DNA from: Leptura quadrifasciata
Lineage: Eukaryota; Arthropoda; Insecta; Coleoptera; Cerambycidae
Reading direction: 5' to 3'
Length of the DNA stretch: 64,000 bases
NCBI GenBank assembly: GCA_963675555.1
Contig: OY776681.1
Location: forward strand, 6,192,461-6,256,460
Below are positions 23,830 through 37,200 of the stretch, one piece after another (the first letter of the stretch is position 1; every line of letters starts with the position of its first letter). The notes under the pieces were generated by a model. That model searched no databases and was not told where the DNA came from. It saw only the letters and a program-made list of their open reading frames with translations. Made by a program: the position numbers and the translations under genes.

Positions 23830-24240
23830 TTTATAAGCCGAGGATCTGAAATGTTTGGCTCTTGTTGTGATACGTCTTTTATTAACTTGGTGTGAGGTTT
23901 TAAATTTAGTTTATGATCGAGTACAACTCTAAGGTATTTAGCGGTTAAGGAAGACCTTATTTGGTGATTTATTGATGGATATTGAAGGGGAAGTGTTCGT
24001 AGGGACGTGATCGAATATTAGAAACTGTCTTTAAGGGTTGGGATGCATTCTCCAATTGTTAAACTAGGTTTCAATTTCTGCCGTTAATGTTCGGAGTTGT
24101 TTACAGTTCTCCTCAAGAATTTTCCATGGGCAGTCAACGCTGTATCATCTGCATACTGTAGAATATATGAATTAGTGTCATTTTGGTTTTGTTGGGGAAG
24201 TATATTACAGCAGTAAATATTATAGAGTAATGGAGAACCC
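23830..24240 (-). pseudogene. LINE reverse transcriptase fragment
   Basis: The minus strand contains ILQYADDTALTAHGK (about 24125-24165) and later KYLRVVLDHKLNLKPHTKL (about 23885-23945), the YADD and thumb regions. Stops interrupt it. It resembles the 22540-22990 fragment and may be the same family. Confidence 0.7.
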
Positions 24241-24389
24241 TAATTATAATAATTTATTGACAAACTAGAAGTTCACATCCAACAACATATATAGATTATA
24301 TAAATTATAAAAAGAAAAATGAAATTCTTTTTGCTTAAAATTTGTATCATATATGATACAAATTGAGAATGGCATTAAACTGAGTATGC

Positions 24390-26115
24390 ATGGCGTTATC
24401 TATTGGATATATTAGGAACTTTTACCTAACCCCTACCACTCCAGCTGAAGTTAGTGAACTGTTGCTTAAAACAACAAGTAAATCAGCTGCAGGGATTGAC
24501 GAGATAAGAGGTCAAGTACTGAGAGCAGTGGTTGACGAAATTTGTGTTCCGCTGTCTTATTTAATTAATGAATCTTTTGCTAATGGCCAATATCCAGATT
24601 CACTGAAAATTTCAAAATCTATACCAATATATAAAAATATCGAAAATGGAGGCTTGTAATTATAGAAATATAAGTGTACAAAATCAGTTTGCAAAAGTTT
24701 TTGAACTTTGTTTTAATAATAAGTTATTAAACTATTTAGAATTTCATAAATTGTTAATCTCTAGCCAATACGGATTTAGAAGGAAAAAATCAACAATAAA
24801 CGCTATTGAAAAATTATGTGACTATGTTTATAATTCATTAAACAATAAAGAACAACCAATAGCTCTATTTTTCGATCTCGGTAGAGCTTTCGACACTGTC
24901 GATCACAATCTGCTTTTAGATAAACTATCTAGATTGGGTGTACGTAGACCTGCTCACGACTGGATCAACTCCTATCTCACTAACAGAAAGCAAGCCGTAA
25001 TAATTGATCGCTTTAAATCAGATTTCAGGCATGTGACCACTGGCGTACCACAGGGCTCTATTCTAGGTCCTTTGCTTTTCTTAATCTTTATAAATGATAT
25101 GCCAAACTCTTGTACAACAACCAATGCAGCAATTGTCTATGCAGACGATACAAAATTTTTGATTTCTAGTAACTCTTCTGAGACCACAATCACTAAAGCT
25201 AATACATCTGTAAAGGAGTTTTCCAAATGGTGTTCAAACAATGGTCTTGCACTGAATGTTGACAAAACCGTTTTTATGCCATTTTTGCCAAAGAACTATG
25301 TTCATCGTTCAAGTATTTTAATCAAGGCAGATCATAAATCGATTGTGCATACAGAAGTGACAAAATTCCTGGGAACTTTGGATTGTAAAATGACGTGGGA
25401 AACTCATACTGAAAATCTATTGAAGAAATTGAGTAAATCTTGTTTTGTTATTAGATACCTGAAATCCTCCGTCTCCCTTAATGTGTTAAGATTATCATAC
25501 TTTGGATTAGTTCAATCTATATTGTCCTATGGTTTAATTTTTTGGGGAAACTCTTCACACACTTACAAAGTATTCATCGCACAAAAGAAAATCATTCGTT
25601 GTATGGTTGGTCTTCCGTATCAGGCACACTGTAAAGAGGCATTTATTGCACTATCTATCTTAACTCTACCTTCACTTTATATATATCTAATTGTTACAAA
25701 TATAAAAAAGCAAGAGACTGTTTTTAACAAATAATGATGTTCACAATTACCACACACGCAGCCACACTAAACTTAGGATGCCATTTTCTAGATTAAGTGT
25801 GGGCCAAAATTCACATGTTTTTCAAGGAATCTACTGTTTTAATAAATTTACCCGACGCTTTGGTCATTTTAACAATTTTAATACTTTTAAAAATACTTAG
25901 TTAAAGTACTTACTTAACAATGCTTTTTATTCCTTAGACGAGTATCTACAATCTTAGTATTTATGACTTTATTATTGGTATTATTACTCTTAAGATATTC
26001 ACTACTCTTTTTAACTGTTATTATTTTTTAACTGTATTTATTTGTTTTGACTAGTCTTATAAGTTTCACTATTGTGTAACTTAACATGATGAATAAAGAA
26101 CTTACTTACTTACTG
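24390..26115 (+). pseudogene. 5'-truncated jockey/CR1-like LINE with a long open reverse transcriptase
   Basis: 24390-24659 encodes the early reverse transcriptase (TSKSAAGIDEIRGQVL, NGQYPDSLKISKSIPI), ending in a frameshift near 24655. 24646-25734 is open for 362 codons: SSQYGFRRKKSTINAIEKL, FFDLGRAFDTVDHNLLLDKL, GVPQGSILGPLLFLIFINDM, VYADDTKFLIS, and the thumb to RCMVGLPYQAHCKEAFIAL. A decayed tail follows. The 3' end is aataaag plus (ACTT)n at about 26090-26115. No endonuclease domain remains. One frameshift and a 3' stop suggest a fairly young but dead copy. Confidence 0.85.
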
Positions 26116-26211
26116 GCTTGGATTGTTCCATATTTTTTTATAATGGAACCTGATTTTCTGAAAGGTACTTCAGAAAACTTACCTATAGTGGATTTTTATA
26201 TGATTCACTAG

Positions 26212-26840
26212 TTTTATTTAAACAATTTGAACTATTGAAGTGCTGAATCCCAGAATGTGAAAAACTTGAGGTTAGAATTTCTTTAAAATAATATGACAAT
26301 GACTCACATTAACGAATGGCGCCCGTCGATTATTCCTTTATCTTTTAACTGCGCATGCTCACATCTGACGTCACCATGGACGCCAATTCAAAATTTCTTA
26401 ACTTAAATAATTTCACTAATAAAACGAGTTTAGAATGTAAAATAAAAAAATACGGGTCAAATAAAATTTAATCAAGTACTTGAATATCAATTTTTTAAAA
26501 CATGGTCAACGACCCTATCTGTAACTTTTATTTAAACAATTTGAACTATTGAAGTGCTGAATCCCAGAATGTGAAAAACTTGAGGTTAGAATTTCTTTAA
26601 AATAATATGACAATGACTCACATTAACGAATGGCGCCCGTCGATTATTCCTTTATCTTTTAACTGCGCATGCTCACATCTGACGTCACCATGGACGCCAA
26701 TTCAAAATTTCTTAACTTAAATAATTTCACTAATAAAACGAGTTTAGAATGTAAAATAAAAAAATACGGGTCAAATAAAATTTAATAAAGTACTTGAATA
26801 TCAATTTTTTAAAACATGGTCAACGACCCTATCTGTAACT
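26212..26840 (+). repeat. Near-perfect 314-bp tandem duplication
   Basis: 26212-26525 and 26526-26839 are identical in every block I compared except tttaatcaagtac against tttaataaagtac. The unit runs from ttttatttaaacaatttg to gaccctatctgtaac and contains tctgacgtcaccatgg. It ends where a LINE fragment begins. Confidence 0.9.
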
Positions 26841-27125
26841 TCGGTGAGAGATTTGGGAGTTGCTTTTGATATTAACCTAAAATTTCTGGATCATGTCAAT
26901 AATGTGTCAGTCGCTCCCTCAACAATATTGGGGTTTCCCACAAGAAACTGTAATGAGCTATCTATCTCCTCAATTCGCTTGTTAGGTCACATTTGACTAT
27001 GCTTCTATGGCTTGGTCTCCGCGCTTTACTCTGTCCACAAACTCTTGAGTGGGAACAAGTTTCTCAGGTTTTGTGCAGTTAAAATGAATTGTCCAATAAG
27101 CGGCCAAGATTATAATGGTTTTTGT
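26841..27125 (+). pseudogene. LINE reverse transcriptase C-terminal fragment
   Basis: The + strand reads VRDLGVAFDINLKFLDHV, then SSIRLLGHI, and ends in LLSGNKFLRFCAVKMNC. This is the thumb region of I/jockey-type elements, with missing pieces and stops. Confidence 0.7.
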
Positions 27126-27439
27126 CACGAACATAAACGCAAAATCCGGCTCGAAGGACCATAAATGTGAATCATATGATGTGGTCTGTAAATTCCTTGG
27201 TTCGCTAACTTTGGTTGTTAGATGTTAGTTCTCCAATGAAAGTATAGATTAACATGTCTCTACATAAAAAGCTTAAAGGTTTATATAAATTCTGCAAATC
27301 GTGTAATCGATTTATCATGATAGCACCACACATCTATTGTATGTCGAATATCTACCAATAATTGTAGTTGAAGCAGAGAATCAGAAACAATATAGGGTCC
27401 AAAATTGAACATTGAGATTACATTACATAAAAAAACTAA

Positions 27440-29467
27440 ATGAACAAACAAAAACATAAAGAAAGTCTGGCAAATAATAAAAAATTCAGTGACAGAAAAT
27501 AATAGCAATAGTAATTACCAAATATATGATCAAAATAATAAAGTTGAAACAAGCGCAAAACTAGTATCTGAAATTTTTATTATACTTTTCTAATGATGAA
27601 AATTTAGCTAAACAAATAAAATCAAGTTCACCGTCAGAAACAACAAATATATCATCCAAAATCGCAAATATTGAAAACTATATTTCTAAAACCAGTCACT
27701 ACAAATGAAATAGCAAACATAATTGATAATTTGAAATTAAACTCATCTCCCGGAATAGATCAAATAAACACAAAAACACTTAAAAATATTAAATCTAATA
27801 TTCTTAATATCCTAGTACATCTGATTAACTTCTCATTCCAAAATGGACAATTTCCAGATTCACTAAAACAAGCTATTATTACACCTATATTTAAAGGTGG
27901 CAATATAAACTTGTTACAAACAACTATAGACCAATATCGGTAGTTAGTAACATAGCCAAAACATTTGAAAAATGCATGGTCTCTCGACTACATAGCCACT
28001 ATCACTGTCTCACAACATAATATCGCCAAAGCAATTCGGATTTAGACAAAACTGCTCCATGGAAAACGCCTTATTTCATTTTACAAACAAAATACATGAA
28101 CATCTTAACAAAAATGAAAAAACTATTGCCATATTTTTAGATCTAGTTAAAGCTTTCGATAGTATATCGCACAAACTATTTTTGGAATAAATGGAGAAAT
28201 ACGGAATTAAAGGAGTAGCATTAGATTGGTTAAAAAGTTATTTATCAAATAGAACAGCCTTGGTACAAATTGATAAAACATTAAGTAGTCCAGAAAATGT
28301 GATATATGGTGTTCCACAAGGAACAGTTTTATGTCCGCAATTATTCCTTTTTTACATAAATGACATGCTGAAATTAAATATGTGGAGATATCATCGCATA
28401 TGCTGATGATACTGCTCTAACATTCCACGGTACAGACTAATCTGAGGTCACCAAAAAAAGCTCTCAATCTCAATCATGTAAAAACAAAGTTCATTACTTT
28501 CAGCAATAGTTCAAGACTACAACCGAAAATTGACTATTTAAAATTCCATGAAAAATTTAACTTAACAAACTGCACGTGCGAGAATGTAATTGGGAACACT
28601 ACAAACATTAAATATCTGGGTCTTATAATAAATGAGACAATGAGATGGAATGACCATACCGAATATCTTAATACAAGATTAAGAAAACTTGTCCATGTAT
28701 TCTATAAGCTTCGCAACATTCTTCCAATTAATATTTTAAAAATGACATATAAATGGTTGGTAGAATCCATACTTACCTACGGCATTATAATATGGGGTGG
28801 GACATATGACAGCCAATTGAAAAATATAAAAATAACTCAAAAATGGATACTTAAAGTAATGCTGTGGAAAAATCGAAGATATTCTACAGAACAACTTTTT
28901 CTAGATAGTAATGTCTTCAACTTAAATGGATTATATATCCTTAATGTAGCAAAATTTATCTACAGAAATAGGGAACTAAGAGCACCAACAAACCACATAC
29001 ACAATAAAAGGCAAAATGAACGCAATGCACTTTTTACACCTAGACTAAATTCTAATTTGTACAAAAAATCTCTTGGCGTCACAGGTCCAAAGATATATAA
29101 TATTATTCCCGAATACATAAAAGCAATAAATAATTACAAATTATTCTGTAAAAAGTTGTCAATATTTATCACGCATAATTTACATTTATTTATATTCTCA
29201 TAACTTCTAATTCAATTATTGCACTTAATCTCCATAATTTTATAATAATTATTAATAATTCATTATTAGTCTTGTTAGTTTTAGATTTTAGTTAGTAACA
29301 AATACGATATGTACATTGATATTGTTAATAATAATATCTTAGTGAAATATTAAGACACAAAATGATTTCCTTGTGAAATCAGGTGCATTTATACAACAAA
29401 GAATAACTACTGTAAAAATAATATTGTAAAATTGGGTTAAAAATAAAGTTATTATTATTATTATTTT
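27440..29467 (+). pseudogene. 5'-truncated LINE with (TTA)n tail
   Basis: The first block is PVTTNEIANIIDNLKLNS, SPGIDQINTKTLKN and NGQFPDSLKQAIITPIFKGG (27671-27943). Then come broken frames with KTFEKCMVSRL, MEKYGIKGVALDWLKSYLSN and YGVPQGTVLCPQLFLFYIND at 28191-28380. YADDTALTFHG is in another frame. The C-terminal part is open from 28640 to 29203 (MRWNDHTEYLNTRLRKL, YGIIIWGGTYDSQLKN, GPKIYNIIPEYIKAI). At least four frameshifts or stops are present. The 3' end is aataaag followed by TTA repeats. Confidence 0.85.
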
Positions 29468-31755
29468 ACAATTCGGCAACCAAACTTTTAGATTATGCAT
29501 ATCAAAAGAAGTATAGGGTCCAAAATTGAACCGCGAGGAGCTTATTTTGCATTTTAATAACTGAACGTCTCAAATACACTCCTGAAGATACAGAGCAATT
29601 TTAATAATTTTAAAGAATGACTTTGTAAGTAATGATTCTTCTTGCCTTTAGGCCATTTACAATCCTTTGGACACTAAATGTTGCAATCGTATCAAGGACA
29701 TATGTTTACCTTACGAATTAAAAATAACACTGCAGAGGGAGCATGGCAAGGGAAAAAAATAACAATATTTAATCACACTAATTTTATTAATCACAAAATA
29801 GAAAATCTGACAAAACTAAAAGTCCTGTATGATATGTTCTTTAATATGTAGTCTGCAAGCAGATTTGTCCTCCAAATTTTCATAAAGAACATACTAAATA
29901 TCCGTTTCTTTGCCTTATATATATCTAGACTTAAGATAAAAGAAAACCGATAATAAAGTAATACTTAAACATATATTTAAGAGAGAAACACCTAAAAGTA
30001 TGGACAGTCTCACAATTTACGTCGCTACCCAAATAGACAAATAACATCAAATTTGTCTGTAATTATCCACCAAAAGACTATACAGTGCTTCCAAATTCAT
30101 TTCTCTGAATACCTAACTACTAAAATGTCTAAGATTACGATCAGGATATGCCGTACATATTTTCGAGGTCGTAACTTCCTGAAAATATCTACATCAGTCA
30201 AGGGAAGCGAATACATCACGAGGTGACGCCGCCATCTTGGAAAAATGACGGATGCCGCCAAAATAAGATTCTATTGTGGCAGCTTGTCGTGATGTCCATG
30301 AAAAAGTTTAAAAATCCCAAAAGGTCTGCGAGGGGGGTGAAACATGGATACCCATCGTAGACATGCGGATCGGTTTTTTGGTCAGGATTCGGTTAGGCCG
30401 TACGAAATTTAACCATACCATATCTTATCCACACCCGCAGTTGAAACTACCCCCTCCCCTAATACTGAGTCCCCAAAAAAAGCAAAATGCATGAAAATTT
30501 GTTTATTCCCGTTTTCGAGGGTGCTCAATACAATGGTTACATCCATCTCGCAGAACTTTTATGTTTTTACCCTTATTTTGCAACTTTTTCATGGAGTATC
30601 TGGTGTAGTATCTATCTGTAAAGACATTTAGTGCCGTTTCGGTCCCATTAATAATACACTAAAAACTAAGTTACAGGTTCCAGACAAATAATTTAATTTG
30701 TCACTTAACTCTCATCGTTTTTCAAAAGATCAAATACTGCCGGCGTAAAATTGGACCAACTAAAGTGGAATTGATATTTTATGCATCATGGAGCAGCCCC
30801 CAGATGTTTGATAAAGGAATTTTTCCCAACTAAAAATCTTTTTTTTACATTTTAGGTTGTATTTGACGAAGAAAAGTGTGGTTAGATTTGCAGAAACGAA
30901 AAACGCAAAACTGATGTGAATTTTTTTACTTTTTGCGGTGTAAATCAAAAAGTTATACCAGGCCACAAAAAGCGGAAAGTCCTTTTCTTTTTAACTAATT
31001 TAGAAAGAAAATAAGCAAGCCAAAATGGAACTTTACATGATAAGTACTTACGGAGATTTGAAAATAGGATAAAAAACAGTCTTTGATTAACTATTTCTTT
31101 CAATTTCTCACACGATTTCGTTTCTGCGAATCTATACACTTTTTCGACATACAACCAAAAATGTGGTAAATTTTAATAAGATTTTCTCATTCGAATGGAA
31201 ACTGACCTACACACATACACTCAACGTTTAACAATAACTAACAAACCCTTATTTGAGCTTTCCGATACATGCAAACTTGCTACGTGACATCACCATATTC
31301 AAGATAAAAACGGTTTTTATAGAAAAATGAGGAGGGGCTCGTGTTCAATGAACTAATTATCAGTTAAGGTCACACGGCATGTTTGCACACGATCGGCTAA
31401 TACCAAAAGGAATATAAACAAGTGTATATTTTTTTAAAAACATGGAAATATATATTTTTATATCCTTAACAAAGTTAAATGCAATCACTATGGATTGATA
31501 TTTGGCAACGGGATGATTTGTACTCCAGGGTAGAACCAAAAACCTTCTCAACTCACCCAGGATTTTTTCTTTGGTTACTCATTATTAAACTTCCCTAACA
31601 CTTTTGTGCTCATGTGTATAAATATCTTATTCTTCTACGACAACCTTACATCAGTCCTATTGGTGAAGCCAAATAAGACTGAATGGGATTGTCTGGAAAG
31701 TAGTGACTAATCAGAGCAAGCATGGAACTGAAACATGCCTTGTATGGTATCATTT
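29468..31755. other. Intergenic, no gene seen
   Basis: Open frames are short. A string atagggtccaaaattgaac (about 29511) also occurs near 27389. A gccgccatcttgg motif occurs near 30228. These suggest old repeats; I saw no coding. Confidence 0.4.
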
Positions 31756-31761
31756 CAAATA

Positions 31762-31976
31762 AGTAGATAAGCTATGACAGTTCTGGACCAAAATCCCGTT
31801 ATTTTTGACGGAGGTTCATTCTGGTTTTCAAGGTCACTTTTCGCCTGACCCGCGCGCGCGCGCCAAGTTAGCCACAGGTGGGCGGAGCCTGGCGAAAAGT
31901 GACCTTGCAAACCAGAACGAACTGCCGTAAGAAATAACATGGAATTTTGGTCCAGAACTGTCATAGCTTATCTACT
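31762..31976. mobile_element. 215-bp foldback MITE with CAAATA target duplication
   Basis: The left arm begins agtagataagctatgacag and the right arm ends ctgtcatagcttatctact. The arms match for about 88 bp with roughly nine differences, through gttctggaccaaaatt and aaggtcacttttcgcc. The loop holds cgcgcgcgcgc and gtgggcggag. CAAATA flanks both ends (31756-31761 and 31977-31982). Confidence 0.9.
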
Positions 31977-31982
31977 CAAATA

Positions 31983-32375
31983 TCTCGAATTTACATTCAA
32001 CTTTCTTCACAACTATTAAACAGTAATTATCACAGAATCATAAGAAATAACAATTTTAAGCCGAATTTATAACGCATCTACAAAAATTGAGGATCAACTT
32101 TATATAAATATAACTTTACGTTACCAATATAGTGTAAAAACCGTCTCCAAAACGCCGTTTCAGCCCGGTCATCAGTTAAACTTTATGATGTCAATGTAAA
32201 CAAACCTATTCCAAAGACCTGGCTAAATCTGTAAACAAAATCCACCTATTAAACTGCTAGAAAACTGTGTGCAACACGTATTAGGGAGAAACTATTGAGT
32301 CATCTACTACCCGCCTGAGCCCATATAAAACAATGACGAACAAACTTTGGCGACATTCAAGCTTGAAATTCAATT
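31983..32375. other. Intergenic, no gene seen
   Basis: AT-rich DNA between two foldback elements, with no coding or repeat structure recognised. Confidence 0.4.
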
Positions 32376-33320
32376 CAATTTCTTTAACCACATTTTGCAA
32401 AACCTAAAAATGTGAATAACTCGAGATATGTGGTCCGATCCGGACAAACAGAAAACCAAAAATTTTGTAATTAAATTTTATATAAATCTATGTTTGCTGT
32501 AGGTATTAGGAGTGCAACCATAACCTACAAAAGTGAAAAACTGGCCGAAAATGATTTTCTTTTCATTTTGCACCCTAAAAATTTGGTGCAAAAATGAAAC
32601 CCAGTGTGCGCAATTGAATTTGTTATTAAAAATGTGAATTAGCCGCCATCTTTTTTGATGCCATAAAAAAAATTTTTAATCTATTTTGGCCATTTTTTTT
32701 TGGATTTGTTTAAAACCCAATTAACAAAAAATGAATTTCATCGGCCATATTGAATTTTTTTTACCAAAATAAACTTTTTTTTTTAAATTAAATTAAAAGC
32801 ATTAAAAAAAATTTTGATCTGAAAAAAAAAAAAATTTCAAAATGGCCGAAAAAGTTCATTTTTTGTTTATTGGCTTTTAAACAAATGCAAAAAAAATGGC
32901 CAAAATAGGTTTAGATTTTTTACGGTATCAAAAAGCTGGCATCGAGACCTAACTTTTGAAAAAAAAAAAAATGATCCGTTTTGGACTTAATGGCATTAAA
33001 ATGGCGACCAATTCAAATTTTAAATATAAAGTTCAATTGTGCACACTGTGTTAACATTTTTGCATCAAATTTTCAGGGTGTTTTTGTTAGAGCAAAAGGC
33101 AGATTTTCTGAAAGCTTGAAGTTGGTCGGTTCACCCAACGGCTTTGGGCAGCAAAATGAAAAAACAACGTTATTTGGCCAGTTCTTTCACTTTTATAGGT
33201 TATGGTTGCGCTCCTAAGACCTACAGTAAAAAGATTTTACTTTTTTTTCTTGTCCCGATCGGACCATCTCCAGTTATTCACATTTTTAAGTTGAAAAATG
33301 GGATGTGTTTGAAGAAAATA
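32376..33320. mobile_element. Foldback element of about 0.95 kb
   Basis: The two halves are imperfect reverse complements over nearly the whole length. aaaatgtgaataact (32407) pairs with agttattcacatttt (33271). ggtccgatc pairs with gatcggacc. cataacctacaaaagtgaaa (32529) pairs with tttcacttttataggttatg (33185). The centre (about 32830) is made of A- and T-rich runs. No coding, so it is a large non-autonomous foldback or palindrome. Confidence 0.85.
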
Positions 33321-34179
33321 TAACAATATTTATTTAATTCATTTGTGGTATATACACGCACAGCGTATTAGTGTCATCAGAAGATAACAAACGGTTTTCA
33401 GTTTTAACAATTTCCTGATGATGATAAAGTCGTTAGCGAAATTAGCAACAAGTAGTATTCAAGTTTTGATATTTTGTCAAGGCATTAAACGTGTTTCATA
33501 TGAAAACACTTGACCATTACACTCGAATACACTATTTGGCGAGTATTTAGCTAACAAGGTCTTATTTAATAAAATTCACCTTTCTAAGCAATCCCCCACG
33601 TACGGCAAAAATTTAATTTTGTTAAGGATATGTTGCTAAACGTAACGTCATTAATCCATTCCTCCAAAACCTACATAATACTCTTTGGCTTAAAAATCAC
33701 TGCGGTGTCTAACATTATTGAGCAAAAAATTACAAATATTGAGCACCATTCTCACAGCAACGAAACAATTCAGGTCACACTGTATACTCCTGTCTACAAC
33801 AGCAAAATTACTAACAACTACACTTAAAACAAAAAAGAAACTGATAAAAAAGTTCGTTAAAAACTATTAAAATTGGACCCTTGCCTAAATAATACAATAT
33901 ACTTTATGTTAACATCGTGGAAATAAAATCAGCTTCGATCACGACTAAATCACAGAAAATTTCCGTATGGCATACATGAATGAATGATCAACGTAGTTGC
34001 ACCTTAAATAATCCCAACTAATCTACTAATTCTTTGTAATTAAATGCGAAAAGTATTAAAGAAACCTTAACCTAGATGTGCCTTAGCAGTTGTACTTCTC
34101 CGATGTTAAAAGGCACACAACAAATTTACATCACAACATAAATTCCCATTTTCTTTCGGACAAGTAGATTATATTGTGG
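33321..34179. other. 3' flank of the helicase gene, no gene seen
   Basis: AT-rich, with only short open frames. The helicase 3' UTR probably ends within this stretch. Confidence 0.4.
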
Positions 34180-34185
34180 TTTATT
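34180..34185 (-). terminator. Poly(A) signal of the helicase gene
   Basis: The minus strand reads AATAAA 58 bases after the stop codon. Confidence 0.55.
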
Positions 34186-34243
34186 TTAAATAGTAAAAGG
34201 CTTATAAAAAACGATAAGGAATTGTCGGTCACAGCACAGTACC

Positions 34244-37200
34244 CTAGTTGACATGTTGGGTATCCAACATTTGGACGCGGTCGAATCTGCTGACGATGTC
34301 GTCCATGACGGCTTGTGTACGTCTCGCGTACGGTGCCCCGAAGAATGCTGAAAGTTCCTCGCTCAGCTGTATAAATGATAACCAGTTCTTGTCGGTGCCC
34401 AAAACTTGAGCGCAACCGATCACTATCAGCTTGCTCATCGCTCGTGTCATGGCTACGTTAAATCTCTGGAAAAAAAACAGGGAATTAAGCCCAGGGAGCA
34501 AAAAGCTTGCAAAAAACGCAAGTGGGAATAATCCTTGAAATCTGAATTGAACGTATAATTTTTAGCTCAGTTATTTAATAAAAGGCAATAGTCTTCATTT
34601 AAAATAGGAAAATCCTAATATAGATATATTATATAAAAAAAAAAAAAACCACAATATACGTACATTTAATTACAAAATAAAATGGTTGAATTATTATTAT
34701 TTAGAATAAGGAATTAGTCAGCAGTTCTTACATCGATTCTTAACTCTTAAATCGACAATTTTCCATCGTTAATCCGCTTATATTACACTGCATTTCAACA
34801 GTGTTGGGCTGTGGATTATATCGCAATATAATTATTGCGTGATCTGTAGAATAAATCTATCAGATTTCTATAATCAATAAGTAAGAAAAATATTTAGAGC
34901 ATGATATATTTTTGTTAAATCATCAAAAACACCAAAAGAATTTCTTTTCGGGTTCCGGAATGTTCCGCGCATCTATTGGAAGGATCGACCTAAGCTAAAC
35001 GGCAAATTCTTTGTAACAAAATTGTCTAACACTCTGAATAGGCGTCAATTCGTCTACAGGCGTCGGTGTTAGGCCTCAGTGCGGAAATAGGCCAACGTTA
35101 AATAAATGTAAAAAAAAAAATTTCAAATTCAAACAACATATCCTTAAAATCACCTAAAGACGCATATAACCAAAATTTTTCCATTTTTATCAGGAACTCT
35201 TCAGGGAATGAACAAATTTTATTGAAATTTCGGGAATTCACGTAGCTTGTGGTTATGAAAATGTGTGCCAAATTTCAAGACAATACATAACCTAGAATTG
35301 CTAAAAAATGCTTTTTACTTAAAAAATTGGGGACGTCGTACTATTTGGGTAAATCATCATAGGAATCTTTTTAAATTGTAGGATTTTTTTATGTACTTTT
35401 TGATGGCGGATTTTTTTACATAACCTCAAAAATTCGTTTTTTTTTCGATTTTTTTAATGAAAATTTTCGCAATTCTTGAAGATTTTTTCATATATTTAAT
35501 TTCAAGAGGTACATATTTTTTAAGTACATTTTTTTACAAAAAGTTTGTCAGATTTTGAGGTTATAATGCGTAGCTACGAATTTTTCAATTTCAAAATTCA
35601 AGAATTAAATGTACGTAAACTTATTCAACTGTTAGACATTTATTATTATTAACGTAATTAATAATTCATTAAAAAAAATTATGTATGTCTCTTATTATAC
35701 AGGGTATTTTCGAAGTACAGGCGTATATTCAGAATCAACAGTTGTCATATTTTTAAAATCCGTAGAACAATATTTATTCAAAAAGCAAAAAATAAATAAG
35801 AAAATATATTTTGAACATCGCAAATAATTATCGATTATTACCGAGTTGCGCCGCTGATCAGTTGCCATAAGGTACTTGACCGTGAACTTTTTTATTTTTA
35901 GTGCCTCTTCGCCAGGTAGCTGGTAATCTAGCAGCGGCCATCACAGTCGATAGTTTACGTACAGGTCTTTACGTGGTAATAGCGAATTACCGTCAGGAGG
36001 TTAAAATACATAACAATCATCTGCAAAATTTTACCCGGAAAGATGTCGCCAAAAATAATGAATTCAAATGCATAAAAAAATTTGTTGAAAATTGTAATTT
36101 AGCCGTCGGCGTCAAAGCCAGTCAATTTTCAAAATGCTGACCGATTTGATTTTCTATTTAATTCAATCGGTTTATTTTGTGATTAAGTATGTGTTGATAT
36201 GTATATCACGTATTTCTCATTTATTAGGGGATGGCAGCTCACTGTGCTAAAGCGTCCGGCAGCAAACTGAGTTGCCTAACGAAGTGGGTTCGATACTCGC
36301 AAGGCTAAACAATTTTTCATTAAAAAAAAATTGCCCTAAGAGTGGTTCAGAGTCCACAATAAATTGTAGGATCTCGTCTCTTTACCCGACACAAGATCCT
36401 TGAGACCTTCCAGGGGCTTACTTCGGTAACTGGAGAGGCGTTTAAAAAAACATGTAATACATTTATGTTAGAAATATTATTATTATCATTACTGAACCTT
36501 TATCTAACTCTATTTTGAACAGTTATTTAGGTTTCCACTACTACAAAATTCATAATTAAATTCATAGGTTTCCAACCTGTTTAAGTCGAAAGAGAGTTGC
36601 ATCGTTAAACAATCTGTAACTTACCTTCTCGTTTTTGACGAAACCAAGGTTATATTTCTTGTCATATAAAAGCAAATCCTGCTGCGCCCGCACAGTGCTG
36701 ATGATGATCACGCGTTTCTCACGACCTTGGAAAGTTTCAGTTGTGCCAATCTCGACGTTCTCGAATTTATGCTGTCTCAAAAGGTCCTGAATTTTACAAA
36801 CCTAAAAAAAAAATCACGTCACCTGCCTGTATCTCTTAAAAAAAAGCAAGATGGTAGAGAAGTTGAAAGTTTCTGATACTGAAATAGTTTTCCAAATGTC
36901 ACCTCGTTTCGTAAAGCAAGATGGTATCATCAGGAGATAATTGAAACTGAATTAAGTCTAAGAAATTTTTGTATTTATCCCCAAACTATCTAATTATTAA
37001 CCATGCAAAGCAAAACAGTGTGTAGTCCACTTTATTGGTTAGTAGGTCAAATGAACCAAGATGTAATTTTCATGTCCTCCGAAAGAGTTTATCACCTTCT
37101 GGCGATGTCAACTGGATTGAAGAAATGTACAACGAGGGCATCGGCAGCGTTTTGACATTTTTGAACATTATTTCACTGTCAACCTCTCCTTGGGGTGTGC

